From: an uncultured bacterium
GTDB lineage: Bacteria; Myxococcota_A; UBA9042; PHBI01
Length of the DNA stretch: 63,012 bases
Reading direction: 5' to 3'
Assembly: GCA_938040325.1 (NCBI GenBank)
Contig: CALHXW010000053.1
Span: 1 to 63,012 of the forward strand
Below the pieces are notes generated by a model. That model was given only the letters and a program-made list of their open reading frames with translations, was not told where the DNA came from and searched no databases. The position numbers were made by a program, and so were the translations under genes. Shown in pieces: positions 1-10,118 of this stretch (its first letter is position 1; each line of letters opens with the position of its first letter).

Positions 1-787
1 GAGGGCGGGTGAAGCGGACATCGATCGACGCCAATCGGCTTGGATCGCCACCGAGCTGGTCGGCCTGATAGACTTCGATGGCGCGGGACATCGTAGCGAA
101 GCCATGCAGAATCGTGCGCTTGAAGCCAGACACACGGGCGGCAAGCGGGATCCAGTGGATCGGATTGAAGTCACCCGTTAGGACCGCGAAGTCAAACCCG
201 TCCTGCCAGCTCGCTCCCCACCGGCCAATCTCTTGCGGGGGTGTGTCATCGCCTTTTGCGATCGGTTTCCGCGGCCTCTTGGATCCGCTGCTGCGCTTTG
301 GGATAACCGGAAAGAAGTTAACCTCCAGCGCCTCGGGATCGTCGGGCGGTCCCGTGAACAGCTGCTGATGAAAGCGAATGCGACGCTCGGTTTCTTCGAC
401 GGACACCAAACGCGCGGCAACGACCAGCTCTGAATGCGCCGGAATCTGTCGGTGCACCGTCATCGTGCAACCGCCGTTGAGCGCTCGCTCGATGGGGTAG
501 GGTTGCGCTTCTAGTGTTCGCGCCACGAGGCCGAACGTCCACTGCGGGAAGAGCTGCGGCGGTAGGTTCCCTTGATACGCGCTCGGGTCCCCGCCGCAGA
601 ATCGCACAAAGTCGGCGACCAACGCTGGCGGACGGGCAGGCACGCTCTCGCGAACCCACGGTGAGGGAACCTCTCCGGGTGACGACGTCTTGACCCCCAG
701 TTTTCGCTGGACGACGCCCGCGACTGTCCGGCCAAGCGCCGCGATGATCGGTCCTTGGTGACGAATATGTAGAAGACTTGCAGCCAT
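1..787 (-). CDS. MaoC-type (hot-dog fold) dehydratase, 3' part off the window edge
   Basis: Reading the minus strand from the ATG at 785-787 gives an open frame of about 262 residues that runs off the left edge, so the C-terminus is missing. Near residues 215-235 it has the hydratase signature GDFNPIHW...ILHGFATM, in which the Asp and His of the GDxNPxH motif are the usual catalytic dyad of (R)-specific enoyl-CoA hydratase and MaoC proteins. The N-terminal half looks like a second, degenerate hot-dog domain, as in double-hot-dog MaoC proteins. Likely role: hydration or dehydration of an acyl thioester in fatty-acid or polyketide metabolism; the substrate is not determinable. It is divergent from the PhoH-like gene, with about 100 bp between them. 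Confidence 0.8.
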   Translation of the reverse strand, partial: MAASLLHIRHQGPIIAALGRTVAGVVQRKLGVKTSSPGEVPSPWVRESVPARPPALVADFVRFCGGDPSAYQGNLPPQLFPQWTFGLVARTLEAQPYPIERALNGGCTMTVHRQIPAHSELVVAARLVSVEETERRIRFHQQLFTGPPDDPEALEVNFFPVIPKRSSGSKRPRKPIAKGDDTPPQEIGRWGASWQDGFDFAVLTGDFNPIHWIPLAARVSGFKRTILHGFATMSRAIEVYQADQLGGDPSRLASIDVRFTRP

Positions 788-893
788 CGAAACCTCCGCA
801 AGGCGCGAAGATACGGGATGGTCGCGGCCTAAGCCAGCATAGCGTGCCTGCCGCGGCGTTGCTGGCTGACTGTGTCGGTGATACGCGTTGGTA

Positions 894-2228
894 ATGGGTA
901 GAAAACACTTCGTGCTCGACACCAACATCCTTCTCCACAATCCCGAGGCGATCTACGGCTTCGAAGACAACGACGTTTGGTTGCCAATCGTCGTCATCGA
1001 GGAGATCGACACTTTCAAGAAGGACCAGCGCGAGCTCGGTCGAAACGCCCGCGAAGTTGCTCGACACCTCGACGACCTGCGCAAAGCCGGGTCGCTGGTC
1101 GACGGCGTCGTGCTGGAGTCAGGCGGTAAGCTGCGCGTTGGTATGACCGAGCGCGAGCTCCCGAAGGGCTTCCACATCAACGCGATTGCCGACGACCGAA
1201 TCCTCGCGGTCGCGCTGCACGTCAAAGACAGCTTCGATGGTGAGAGCGTCACACTGGTGACCCTCGACACGAACCTGCGAATTCGCGCGAACGTCCTGGG
1301 TATCGAAGCCGCCGACTACGATACCCAGCAGATCGACATCAAGGATCTGTACCCACCGGTCCGCGTCCTAGACTTGGCGCCAGGTGGTATCAGCGAGTTC
1401 TTCGACCACGGTGAGCTTGAGATCCCGGAAGGCAGCGTCGGCGATGGCACCGAAGCCGGAGGCTGGTACGAGAACGAGTACATCCAGCTCCAAGACGGTA
1501 ACGCGAGCGCACTCGGACGCGTCCGGGCAGCGGACGGTCGAATCGACCCGGTTGACAGGCTCAAGCACCCGCTCATGGGGATTCGTCCCCGCAACCGCGA
1601 ACAGTACTTCGCTCTCGACGCCTGCCTCCGACCCGACATTCATGTTGTGACGCTCGTCGGCAAGGCAGGCACCGGCAAGACGCTGATGGCGCTCGCAGCA
1701 GGCCTGCACATGGTGGCCGAAGAAGAGCGCTACCAGCGGCTGCTCGTGTCACGCCCCATCATCCCGATGGGCCGAGACATCGGCTATCTGCCTGGCACCA
1801 TCGACCAGAAGCTCAAGCCTTGGGTCCAGCCCATCCACGACAACGTCGAGTTTCTGATGGCTCGCAGCTCACACGGCAAGCAGAAGCGTGGGCGTGGGGT
1901 CGACGACCTCGTGCGGCAAGGGATCATGGAGATCGAGCCGCTCACCTACATTCGCGGCCGGTCCATTGCTGAGCAGTTCATGATCGTTGATGAAGCGCAG
2001 AACCTCACGCCACACGAGATCAAGACGATCCTCACACGCGCCGGTGAGGGAACCAAGATCGTGTTCACTGGTGACCCCTTCCAGATCGACAACCCCTACA
2101 TCGATAGCATTTCGAACGGTCTCACCTACCTGATCGATCGGTTCCGCGGTGAGTCCATCGCCGCCTCGATCACCCTGAGAAAGGGAGAGCGTAGCGCACT
2201 GGCCGAGCTCGCGGCGAACAAGCTCTAG
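894..2228 (+). CDS. PIN domain-PhoH family ATPase
   Basis: About 444 residues. The N-terminal PIN domain opens with FVLDTNILLHNP, the first acidic residue of the nuclease site, and continues through VIEEIDTFKK. The C-terminal PhoH-type ATPase has a Walker A GKAGTGKTLMA near residue 260 and a Walker B-like MIVDEAQNL. This PIN-PhoH architecture (PhoH2-like) is linked in other bacteria to RNA unwinding and cleavage, so a cytoplasmic ribonuclease/helicase is likely. An in-frame TTG lies six bases upstream at 888; ATG 894 was preferred, but neither has a good ribosome-binding site. The stop TAG (2226-2228) lies inside a CTAG that opens a repeat element. Confidence 0.9.
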   Translation: MGRKHFVLDTNILLHNPEAIYGFEDNDVWLPIVVIEEIDTFKKDQRELGRNAREVARHLDDLRKAGSLVDGVVLESGGKLRVGMTERELPKGFHINAIADDRILAVALHVKDSFDGESVTLVTLDTNLRIRANVLGIEAADYDTQQIDIKDLYPPVRVLDLAPGGISEFFDHGELEIPEGSVGDGTEAGGWYENEYIQLQDGNASALGRVRAADGRIDPVDRLKHPLMGIRPRNREQYFALDACLRPDIHVVTLVGKAGTGKTLMALAAGLHMVAEEERYQRLLVSRPIIPMGRDIGYLPGTIDQKLKPWVQPIHDNVEFLMARSSHGKQKRGRGVDDLVRQGIMEIEPLTYIRGRSIAEQFMIVDEAQNLTPHEIKTILTRAGEGTKIVFTGDPFQIDNPYIDSISNGLTYLIDRFRGESIAASITLRKGERSALAELAANKL

Positions 2229-2344
2229 CAGGCTAATCGCACTCGCCTTGCTGCGGATTTACGCTCGGTCACTTATCCCGACTCCCTCGTCGCGCCTTGG
2301 TGGCTAACGCAAGTCCGCACGAATTAGCCTGATCGGTGCTCTAG
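2225..2344. repeat. CTAG-bounded inverted-repeat element (family 3)
   Basis: The 120 bp begin in the CTAG containing the PhoH stop codon and end in another CTAG. The ends pair imperfectly (AGGCTAAT near the left, ATTAGCCT near the right), as do the inner arms around TGCGGATTT and AAGTCCGCA. The right end, GATCGGTGCTCTAG, recurs exactly at 23163-23176. No protein is encoded. It is probably a small non-autonomous mobile or REP-like element, possibly acting as a terminator. Confidence 0.6.
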
Positions 2345-2492
2345 CCGCGTTTGGGAAATTCGAGATTCGATGACCTCGGCAACGTCGGTAGCCGGTCCAC
2401 GAAAGGTCAGAGGTCCCGCATGGACGGGCCCCGCTGCGGTGGCAGCGTCCCTGCGCCTCGTCGTCTACACGACCCCAGGAAACGCACTCAGC

Positions 2493-4622
2493 CTATGGCT
2501 GGACCGTCAGCATGGCAGCGAGTCCTGCGCTGATCGCTGTCACTTCGGTTCGCAGGCTGGCGAGGACCGGCGCGAGTCCGTCGAGCTTCCCGGCGCGACC
2601 TGCACTCTCAAGCTCTTGGGCCAGCTCTCTCGCGCGCTTTGCAGCAAAGTTGCTAACCGAGCCTTTCAGCTGGTGCGCCGTCCGTTCGACGTCCTGAGCG
2701 TTCCCCGCGTTGAGGGCAGCCTCAATCGCGTCAACCTGCTGTGGCGCGGTCTGATCAAAGAGCTCGATCAGGCTCGTTAGGAACTCTTTGTCACCCGCGA
2801 CGAACTCAAGCACCTTGCGTTCGTCGAATACGGTCTCGTGTGGCTGGCTCAATGGGCCCTCATCCTCGTCTGCTGCTTCCATGCCGCTCGCGCGAGCTAT
2901 CGCATCCCAGAGCTGCGTTTCGACGATCGGCTTTGTAATATATCCGGTCATTCCAGCGTTCAGGCAACGATCGCGCTCAGATTTTTCTGCATGAGCCGTC
3001 AGGGCGATAATGGGAAGCGGATTGTCAATTCGCTGTGATAACTCGATTTCTCGCCACTGCTTCGTCGCACTCACACCGTCCAGGTTGGGCATGTTGACGT
3101 CCATCAACACGAGATCCGGCGACTCCTCGGCGATCATCTCAAGGGCTAGCTTGCCGTCTGTCGCCGTCACCACGTCGTAGCCGCGCTTTTCCAGCAGCCG
3201 CACGACGTAACGTGCGTTGACGGGATTGTCTTCAGCGACCAAGACCTTCAACGTTGTCCGTCGCTCGTCGATCGGACGGAAGATCCGCTGCGACTTCGAG
3301 ACTTTGGCGCGGACCTGGTTGAGCAGCTGCTCGCGGAGCTTCGTGCTGTCGAGTGGTGTCAACAGCTCCGCGTTGATGAGCGGATCCACCCCCTCGTCAA
3401 AGCGTCTGAGCCCACTGCTCGCCCAGTCCGAGCGCAGCGCGATGAGGTCGGAGCGGCCGCGATCTCTGAGCGCGGCGATGACGTCGGGGTGCTTCAGCCA
3501 TGCATCACACACGATGACGGCGCCGACGGGGTGCTTGGCAAGGGCGGCGGCGAGCATCTTCGGCGACGCGACCACAAGTGGCTCGAGCTCCCATGTCACG
3601 AGCGTGTCGCGAACGACGTCCCGGCGCTTACCCTCGCTGACCGCGACTGCGACCGACGTGCCTTTCGCATCGTCGAGGACGAACGCTGTCGGGGCCGTGA
3701 GCCGCTTTGGCCGCATGAACGGAACGGTGAGCCGCCAGTGTGCATTCGCAGCTTCCACAGCGACACGCCCGAACTCACCTTCGAAACGGCTGCAGAGTCC
3801 GTGGATCCACGATGGCACGAGGTCCTCAGGCCCACACGGTACGCCGAGGAAGTCGAACCGAACGTTGTACGTCGACTCGGCGGCGCCTGACCGGTCGCGG
3901 GAAACTGTCAACGCCAAGTCCCCGCCAGGATGTCGGTCGACGAACTCGGCCAAGAGTAGCTCGAGGGCTAGAAACACAGAGGTCCGCCGAGCGCGGCAAC
4001 GGTTGGGCAACTCCTCTTCAACGTCGAGCACCAAGTCGACGCTGGCGCGTACGGCTGCCTGCTGGTTGGCACGCATCCTCTCGGCAAGCTCGCTGCGAAA
4101 CTCGACGCGCGTCGGCGGCTCGAGCTCACCAGCAAGCCAGATGCTCGCGAGGTTCGCCAGATCCGTCGCGTACTCCAGCTGGCCGGCACTTAGGGTAGCG
4201 AGCTTCTGCGCCACTCGTGGTGGGGCCCCACGCTCGCTGTCGATGAGCGCCCGAGAGTACGCAAGCGCACGTGCGCATCCGCTGAACGCGACCGCCTCAG
4301 GCGCCAACTCGTCGAGCTTCACCGCACTGCGCGGCGACCGTGCTCGTCTCGCTGGGACCGGCTCGGCGACCACCTCTGTCTGAGCGTGCGTCGCCTTGGC
4401 GACAGCTGGCCGCGTTGTGCGTGTCCTGGCGACACTCCTGCCCTCAGGGCGCGTCCAACGAAGGAGGGCCGCACCTGCTGCTGCACCGATAAAGGTGCCT
4501 GCAACAACACCACCAAAACCTCCGATCAGAAGCGTTGCTGCCGCACCAGCCGAAGCCGATAGGAACACGCTCCCGACGAGGGATCCCTCGCTTGGGCTAT
4601 CGTTGGAGAGTTCAGAATGCAT
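2493..4622 (-). CDS. Hybrid signalling protein: degenerate kinase core, pseudo-receiver, receiver and Hpt domains
   Basis: 709 residues. Residues 17-55 are a Gly/Ala-rich membrane segment. Residues 105-300 resemble a histidine-kinase dimerisation and ATPase region, but no clear H-box, N-box or G-box is visible. Residues 312-430 look like a receiver without the phospho-acceptor. Residues 457-575 are a proper receiver with D508 (LVLMDVNMP) and K564 (TKP). Residues 600-705 are an Hpt domain with H650 in ERTAHQLKGS. The intact receiver and Hpt suggest a phosphorelay intermediate that takes phosphate from another kinase. No partner is adjacent, and 352 bp separate it from the next minus-strand gene. 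Confidence 0.85.
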   Translation of the reverse strand: MHSELSNDSPSEGSLVGSVFLSASAGAAATLLIGGFGGVVAGTFIGAAAGAALLRWTRPEGRSVARTRTTRPAVAKATHAQTEVVAEPVPARRARSPRSAVKLDELAPEAVAFSGCARALAYSRALIDSERGAPPRVAQKLATLSAGQLEYATDLANLASIWLAGELEPPTRVEFRSELAERMRANQQAAVRASVDLVLDVEEELPNRCRARRTSVFLALELLLAEFVDRHPGGDLALTVSRDRSGAAESTYNVRFDFLGVPCGPEDLVPSWIHGLCSRFEGEFGRVAVEAANAHWRLTVPFMRPKRLTAPTAFVLDDAKGTSVAVAVSEGKRRDVVRDTLVTWELEPLVVASPKMLAAALAKHPVGAVIVCDAWLKHPDVIAALRDRGRSDLIALRSDWASSGLRRFDEGVDPLINAELLTPLDSTKLREQLLNQVRAKVSKSQRIFRPIDERRTTLKVLVAEDNPVNARYVVRLLEKRGYDVVTATDGKLALEMIAEESPDLVLMDVNMPNLDGVSATKQWREIELSQRIDNPLPIIALTAHAEKSERDRCLNAGMTGYITKPIVETQLWDAIARASGMEAADEDEGPLSQPHETVFDERKVLEFVAGDKEFLTSLIELFDQTAPQQVDAIEAALNAGNAQDVERTAHQLKGSVSNFAAKRARELAQELESAGRAGKLDGLAPVLASLRTEVTAISAGLAAMLTVQP

Positions 4623-4974
4623 GGAAGTTCGCCGGCGGAAACGACGTTCGGAAGCTGCACACTAGCATCTAAGTCGCCGATTGTACCGACGCAACGCGCA
4701 TACTTCGTCGCGATGCAACCCATCATGCGGCGATACCGCGCTGCAACACAGAGTCTGCCTGGGAGGAGCGACCCTAAGCTCTTGGCGACTTTTTCATCTG
4801 TCGGACGCGCAGCGCTCAGGCTTCAGCGCAAGCCCGACGAACGCAGAAGCACGTTGGACGCCAGTGTGCCGGCAGCTCAAACTGACCGGATGCCGTCATA
4901 AAGCTGCCGCAGCACACGTCCTCGTCGTCCCAACCAGGGAGCCTGACAAGTCCAGCCCCACCGAAATTCTTGGG
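4623..4974. other. Intergenic stretch with no recognised feature
   Basis: These 352 bp between two minus-strand genes show no convincing coding frame, RNA gene or strong terminator hairpin. They hold the upstream region of the hybrid signalling gene and the region downstream of the large lipoprotein gene. Confidence 0.5.
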
Positions 4975-7900
4975 TTAGTTGCAGTCCGGATGAGGCTGCG
5001 TCGGGTTCACTTCCAAGTCGTCGAGGTAGACGTCCCCGCCAGCTAGGTCGGCGATGACCGCCGAACGCGCCGCAACTGGTAGCGTGATGCACTGAACGTC
5101 GGGCTGTGGGCCGGTCGTCAGGCAGGGCCCATTGGACGTGAGCACAGCGATCGGATCGCCCGCTGCATCAAAGAAGGTCATCTCGGCCGTCCCGGGGAGC
5201 GTACGCCCCGAAAAGAACACGTTCGCCGAGGTCACGTCGTCTTGGAACGTCAGGTTGACGACGTTGCCTGTTGTCAGCCTAAACGATGTCGTGCCGCTCT
5301 CGACGCACTTATCGATGCCATCCTCAACGCAACCAATGCCGCCTGTGATGTCGACGCCACACGCGCTGTCCACCGTCGGGCACGATGGGTCGGTGCCTGG
5401 GCCCCCGACGTCGCCCATTGTTGCCGTGCAAGGGGCAAGGCCAAGGTTGCAGTAGTAAGCGTATGTGTGCTCGCCGAGCCCCGTGACGTCGTTCTGCGGG
5501 GACACGAGCCACGAGCCCTCGCTACCAGCCCACATGGTCGCCCCCTCACTCGTCGCAGCGCTGCGTGTGAGCGTGTGGTTTTGGGTTGTGCCGGTGCCGA
5601 CAGGCCAGCTCGCACCAGGATCGGCGCCTTCGTCCCCGATGACATCGATCAGCACGCCACCGTGAGCGAGCCCGATCGCATCGTCGCCGGTAAAGTTCGT
5701 CGGCGTGTTGCCGCCAAAGCTCTGGTCGCACACCGCCTGGATGGCCGGATTCGCTGCGCCGTTGCACAGCACCAGAGTGTCCTCGTGGGCGAGAAAGCCC
5801 GTCAACGGCGTCACCTGATTGTCGCCCGCGAAGGTCCCACCATTGGTGATGCGCCAGATCGCGTAGTCGCTGAGAGCGACCGTCGCGCCCGTGCCGTTGT
5901 AGATCTCGAGCGCGCGGTTGTTGCTGGATCCCTCGACATATTGCGACAGGAACAGATCGCTCGCGCAGCGGGCGATGGCCGTTGTCGCTGTCAGCTCAAA
6001 GGCTCCTGTGCCCGTCGTGTCGTCGACGACAATCCAGCGCACGTCGCCCGCGGCGAGGGTGACCGTCAGCTCTTCATCGCCACCGGGGCCGGCCCCGTCG
6101 ATCCCCGCGAGACACGAGCTGCTGCAGGTCGCAGCGCTCGCATCGTGGTCAAAGATCATCAGCGCGACGTCTCCACCTGCTTGAGGCACAGCCGCGAACG
6201 TGTACTCACCGTCCAGCGCCGCTTCGAACCGGAATACCTGGTCCGAGCCAGTGCCGGTCGCGACTGGCGTTGGGCAGCTTCCACCGCTGAAGGCATCCGA
6301 GAGCTCCACCGCGCTCAGGTCGCCGTTGGTGACGACCGCCACCGGCAACGCGATCGGTCCAGCGCAGGTGTCGCCTGTGATCTCAGCGCATGAGAGCGTC
6401 GTAGGCTCACACGCCTCGCCAGCTTCGCACAAGCACTGGCCGCCGCAGCCGTCCGTTCCGCACGAGCCAGCTGCACAGCTCGGTGTGCACGCGCTCACCG
6501 TCAACGTGTACTGTCCAGCATCCGGTCCAACGCCATCCACGACCAGTCGGAACGCGTCACCCGCTGACTCGGCCGTCACCACGAGACGCTCGCCGGCGCC
6601 GTCGACTCCGAGGTTTGCGTTGGACCAGCCCACGCAGTTTGTGCACGTGCTCTCGTCGAACGCGTAGAGCTGCGCATCCGTCGTCGTACCCGTCAGCTCC
6701 ACTGCCCAGATGCCAGGCGCGGGCGCCGTGAAGAGCCAGACTTCGTCGCGCGAGAGCGCGCCGTCTTCCACGCTGGTGGCACCGCACGCTCCTGCATCCT
6801 GCTGCGCCGTCACGCCAGCAGCGGCGCTGAGGTCACCATTGCCCACAAACACCCCAGTTCCGCCGTCGCTCAGCGTCCTCGGGTCGTCGCACGTATCGCC
6901 GCTCTGCGTGATGCAGACGCCGCCCAGGCAGGCCTGCCCATCGCCGCATCCGCAGACGTTGCCGCACTGGTCGGTGTTGCCACAGGTTCCCACCACGCAG
7001 TCGCTGATGCAGTCGAGCTCCGCCGTGACAGCGACAGAGCCACCGACGGCGCCTGCGGCCACCATGCCATCGACCACCAGCCACACGGTGGCGCCGGCGC
7101 TGAGGTTGGGCAGAAAGATCGTCTCGGTCGCGCCGTAGCTGCTGTTGTCGACATAGCCAAGGCAGGCCGTGTCCACGCACTGAATGCTGGTGTGGGCAGT
7201 GACCATCACGTTGGTTGGCGCGTCTGGCGCGACGTCGACCCGCCAGTCGCCAGCTGCGGGCACAACGAACGACACCGCCGCATCTACGAGCCCCACACCG
7301 GTCGTCTCCAGGTCGCCGAGCTTGGCGCAGCCACCCCGTGAGTGGCTGTCGCTCAAGCCTGGCGCTGACAGGTCGACGCTGCCGACCCAGACGCCAGAGC
7401 CCGCCACGTCCTCAGCGAGTGCCGTTGCCGTCCCGCAGTCGTCGCCGCCTACCGGCACAGCACACGTACCCGCCGGCGTGCACGTCTCGCCCGCAGCGCA
7501 GCCGCAAACGCCACCACATCCATCGCTCATGCCGCATGCGCCTTCCGTGCAGCTTGCTTCGCAGAGCTCGCGGACGCGCACCGTGTAAGGACCGCCTCCC
7601 GTCGGCGTCAGCGTGTCGACGATAAGCCACACCGTCTGTCCCGCAGCGAGAGTTCCGAGCTCAAGCGTCTCCGTCTCGCCCCCAGCACTGTCGTTGTCAG
7701 CCAAGCCGAGACACCCCACCTCGCAGCTTGGGTCCAGCGTCGCCGTGAGCGAAAGCTCAGCGTTCGTGAGTGGATCGACGCTCGCCTCCCAAGCACCCGC
7801 TGCTGGAGCGACGAACTTCCAGACTTGGTCCGGGCCATTTTCAGCCAGCAGGGTGTCGCAGAGTGCACCGTCGAAGTGGTTGGACAGTGGCGTCGAGGCG

Positions 7901-9090
7901 GCGTTGTTGCCATTGGCTGTAAAGACGCCGCCCAGTCCCGCGACCAAGTCGCCCGCCACCGCGCACGTGTTCGTCGCGACCGCGTCAGCGGCGACGCAGA
8001 CGCCCTGCGGGCCACATGCCTCACCATCCGCGCAGCCACAGGCCGTTCCACAGACGGGGTCGGTCGTTCCACACCCGGCGCTGCAGTCCGCCGTGCAGCT
8101 CTGAGCCACCGAGATCGTGTAGTCGGTGACGGGTGATGCGTCGGTCGCGTCGACCACGATGTAGAACGTGGTCGGCACTGTGGTCACCGCGAGAACGAAG
8201 CTCTCAGCCCCCGACTGGGTCTCGTCGGTGAGCGCGACACAGCCTCCGTCGCAAGCAGGCGTGTCATAGACTGCGAGCGCAACATCGCCCGCATCGGCCG
8301 TGACGGTGATCGTGTAGTCGCCAACCTGCGTGGCCTCCAGCGACCAGACCTCGTCGGCAGACTGCCCACCGGTCGCTAGCGATCCGCCGCACAGCGACGC
8401 ATCATGGACCGAGCTCAAGCTCGTCCTGCTTAGGTCTCCAAGCTGCTCGTCCGGCAGGCTTGCCCCCAAGACACGGGGGTTTGTGCAGGTGTTTCCAGCC
8501 GCTTCGCTCGGGTCTCGAGCTGGGTCGACAGCGAGCGTGTAGCTCGCGCCACCGCTTGCGCCGTCAAGCACCACGAAGACTTCTTGACCTTCGAGGAGCG
8601 ACACAGCGGTCTCGACGTCCTGCCCAACCACCCCGCGGCAGGGAGCTGCGACGGCGTCACAGTCGGAGACGATGTACATGCCGACGTTGAGCGCCTCGGT
8701 TGCGAAGCTAAAGCGGTACTCGCCTGCCGTCGGTGCGACGAACCGCCACGCGACATCACGGCCGCCGGCGCCAAAACCAGCTGGGATCCCGGCGCAGATA
8801 CCGGCGTCCACCGCGTAGTCGTCGAGTGCGTCGGTAAACGAGCCCGTCAGCTCCAGACGTGCACTGAGCTCGCCGCCGTCAAAGAGCGGGGGCGCGTCGC
8901 CGCAAAGGTCTCCGACCGCACGGGGCGGCGGCTCGGTGTCGACTGCGGTCGTGTCGGCCTCGGCCGTGTCCTCGCTCGTGTCGCCGCTGGTGTCGGTGCT
9001 GACGTCTGGACCGGGGGTCTCGTCGTCGCCGCAACCTGCGACGAGCACGAACGCCGCCAACCATCGAATTCCTGCGAGCCGAAACGTCAT
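4975..9090 (-). CDS. Giant secreted lipoprotein with Cys-rich modules, PPC-like domains and a lamin-tail domain
   Basis: About 1371 residues from the ATG at 9088-9090, which has GGAGG just upstream; an in-frame ATG 51 bp earlier lacks this and would spoil the signal peptide. The signal peptide ends in the lipobox LVAGC and is followed by an Asp/Thr-rich linker. The body alternates beta-sandwich modules resembling pre-peptidase C-terminal domains (ending like WLIVD / RWIVVD) with four Cys-rich modules of the pattern CxxxCxxGxCG...CGxxCxC. Near the C-terminus, residues about 1095-1220 (LFLSQYVEGSSNNRALEIYN) match a lamin-tail domain. It is probably anchored to the outer membrane and displayed outside, with an adhesive or structural role; no enzyme motif was seen. 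Confidence 0.85.
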   Translation of the reverse strand: MTFRLAGIRWLAAFVLVAGCGDDETPGPDVSTDTSGDTSEDTAEADTTAVDTEPPPRAVGDLCGDAPPLFDGGELSARLELTGSFTDALDDYAVDAGICAGIPAGFGAGGRDVAWRFVAPTAGEYRFSFATEALNVGMYIVSDCDAVAAPCRGVVGQDVETAVSLLEGQEVFVVLDGASGGASYTLAVDPARDPSEAAGNTCTNPRVLGASLPDEQLGDLSRTSLSSVHDASLCGGSLATGGQSADEVWSLEATQVGDYTITVTADAGDVALAVYDTPACDGGCVALTDETQSGAESFVLAVTTVPTTFYIVVDATDASPVTDYTISVAQSCTADCSAGCGTTDPVCGTACGCADGEACGPQGVCVAADAVATNTCAVAGDLVAGLGGVFTANGNNAASTPLSNHFDGALCDTLLAENGPDQVWKFVAPAAGAWEASVDPLTNAELSLTATLDPSCEVGCLGLADNDSAGGETETLELGTLAAGQTVWLIVDTLTPTGGGPYTVRVRELCEASCTEGACGMSDGCGGVCGCAAGETCTPAGTCAVPVGGDDCGTATALAEDVAGSGVWVGSVDLSAPGLSDSHSRGGCAKLGDLETTGVGLVDAAVSFVVPAAGDWRVDVAPDAPTNVMVTAHTSIQCVDTACLGYVDNSSYGATETIFLPNLSAGATVWLVVDGMVAAGAVGGSVAVTAELDCISDCVVGTCGNTDQCGNVCGCGDGQACLGGVCITQSGDTCDDPRTLSDGGTGVFVGNGDLSAAAGVTAQQDAGACGATSVEDGALSRDEVWLFTAPAPGIWAVELTGTTTDAQLYAFDESTCTNCVGWSNANLGVDGAGERLVVTAESAGDAFRLVVDGVGPDAGQYTLTVSACTPSCAAGSCGTDGCGGQCLCEAGEACEPTTLSCAEITGDTCAGPIALPVAVVTNGDLSAVELSDAFSGGSCPTPVATGTGSDQVFRFEAALDGEYTFAAVPQAGGDVALMIFDHDASAATCSSSCLAGIDGAGPGGDEELTVTLAAGDVRWIVVDDTTGTGAFELTATTAIARCASDLFLSQYVEGSSNNRALEIYNGTGATVALSDYAIWRITNGGTFAGDNQVTPLTGFLAHEDTLVLCNGAANPAIQAVCDQSFGGNTPTNFTGDDAIGLAHGGVLIDVIGDEGADPGASWPVGTGTTQNHTLTRSAATSEGATMWAGSEGSWLVSPQNDVTGLGEHTYAYYCNLGLAPCTATMGDVGGPGTDPSCPTVDSACGVDITGGIGCVEDGIDKCVESGTTSFRLTTGNVVNLTFQDDVTSANVFFSGRTLPGTAEMTFFDAAGDPIAVLTSNGPCLTTGPQPDVQCITLPVAARSAVIADLAGGDVYLDDLEVNPTQPHPDCN

Positions 9091-9318
9091 GGGGCCTCCA
9101 CGGCTGCCCGCGGCAACCACCAATGAGAGCAGGGTAATCACGTTGCCCCCACCAGCTCAACGAGACAGCCACCGAATTGTCACTTTGTCGTAAGGTGGTT
9201 CGTGCAGTCCTGATGCGGTCTTGGCGCATACAGATGCAGCCATTGCTCGCGTTTGGTCGACCGCGCACAGCACCCGCCCCAGCGTGGGTCAAACGGTCAG
9301 AGTCCCTGCGTCGGTGCT

Positions 9319-10014
9319 CTAATAGACCTCGGCGCGCTTCCAGCGCTTGTTGAACTCGTCGCTGAAGCGCGCCAGCAGCGACAGGTCGCTGGTGAAGATC
9401 ATGTTCTCGTGGTTGACGCGAGCCGCGCTGCGCGTCCAGTTGTAGCTGCCGTTGACGAGGCGCTTGCCGTCGAAGATTGCGAACTTGTGGTGCATGTGCG
9501 CGTCGGTTCGGTCGACCCGCACCTGGACGTTCGCACGGGCAAATCGCTCGATGTCGGAGCCTCGGTCGCGGGCTTTGTCGTTGTCGGTCAGCACGCGGAT
9601 CTTCACGCCCCGATCATGGGCGTCGATCAGCGCCTTGCTGATCCGGTTGTCGGTGATCGTAAACACGCAGACGTCGACACGTTTCGATGCGCGCCGGAAC
9701 GAGCTCACAAGTCGGTCCAAGATCGCTTCACCCGGCGAGAAATAGGCCTCCGAGCGTGCGTCCATGTCCTCATCGGGGTCGGGCCAGAGTGCTTTGACGA
9801 CCTCTTCGAGCCACTTTAGCGGTGCGACCGGCGGTCCCCCCGTGGTGATGGCTTGCTGCGCGATCATGAACGCCCGGCGTCGGAACCGGTGCTGTTCATG
9901 ATGGGCTTGAGGACGGTCTTCGAGGATCGCCCGCAGCGCCCGGCGCTCGTTGCGCGACAGCCGTCGGTCTTCGAACGTCTCTCCCAAGATCGCGTCGATC
10001 TCTTCATCGGTCAT
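9319..10014 (-). CDS. Phospholipase D-like nuclease with one HKD motif
   Basis: 231 residues from the ATG at 10012-10014 (MTDEEIDAIL), preceded by a purine-rich GGGAGAA. The C-terminal half has the PLD signature HHKFAIFDGKRLVNGSYNW with H, K and D in place, as in Nuc/mitoPLD-type enzymes that act as dimers of single-HKD subunits. An upstream in-frame ATG would add 18 residues. Likely activity: phosphodiesterase on nucleic acid or phospholipid; no signal peptide is evident with this start. The stop TAG (9319-9321) is part of TAGAGCACCGA, the terminal sequence of the family 3 repeats. Confidence 0.85.
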   Translation of the reverse strand: MTDEEIDAILGETFEDRRLSRNERRALRAILEDRPQAHHEQHRFRRRAFMIAQQAITTGGPPVAPLKWLEEVVKALWPDPDEDMDARSEAYFSPGEAILDRLVSSFRRASKRVDVCVFTITDNRISKALIDAHDRGVKIRVLTDNDKARDRGSDIERFARANVQVRVDRTDAHMHHKFAIFDGKRLVNGSYNWTRSAARVNHENMIFTSDLSLLARFSDEFNKRWKRAEVY

Positions 10015-10118
10015 AGGGTCTTTTCTCCCGGCGCAGGCAAGCATCAGTGCGAGACGGATGACTACCACGGATGGTCCGAACTGCGAGCTTCGATGGCGAC
10101 TGCGGCCGCCAACGAAAA

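Noticed and set aside
3217..4383. Long plus-strand open frame of 388 codons opposite the hybrid signalling gene
   Set aside because: Ser/Arg-rich composition typical of an antisense shadow in GC-rich DNA. The minus-strand frame has recognisable receiver and Hpt domains.
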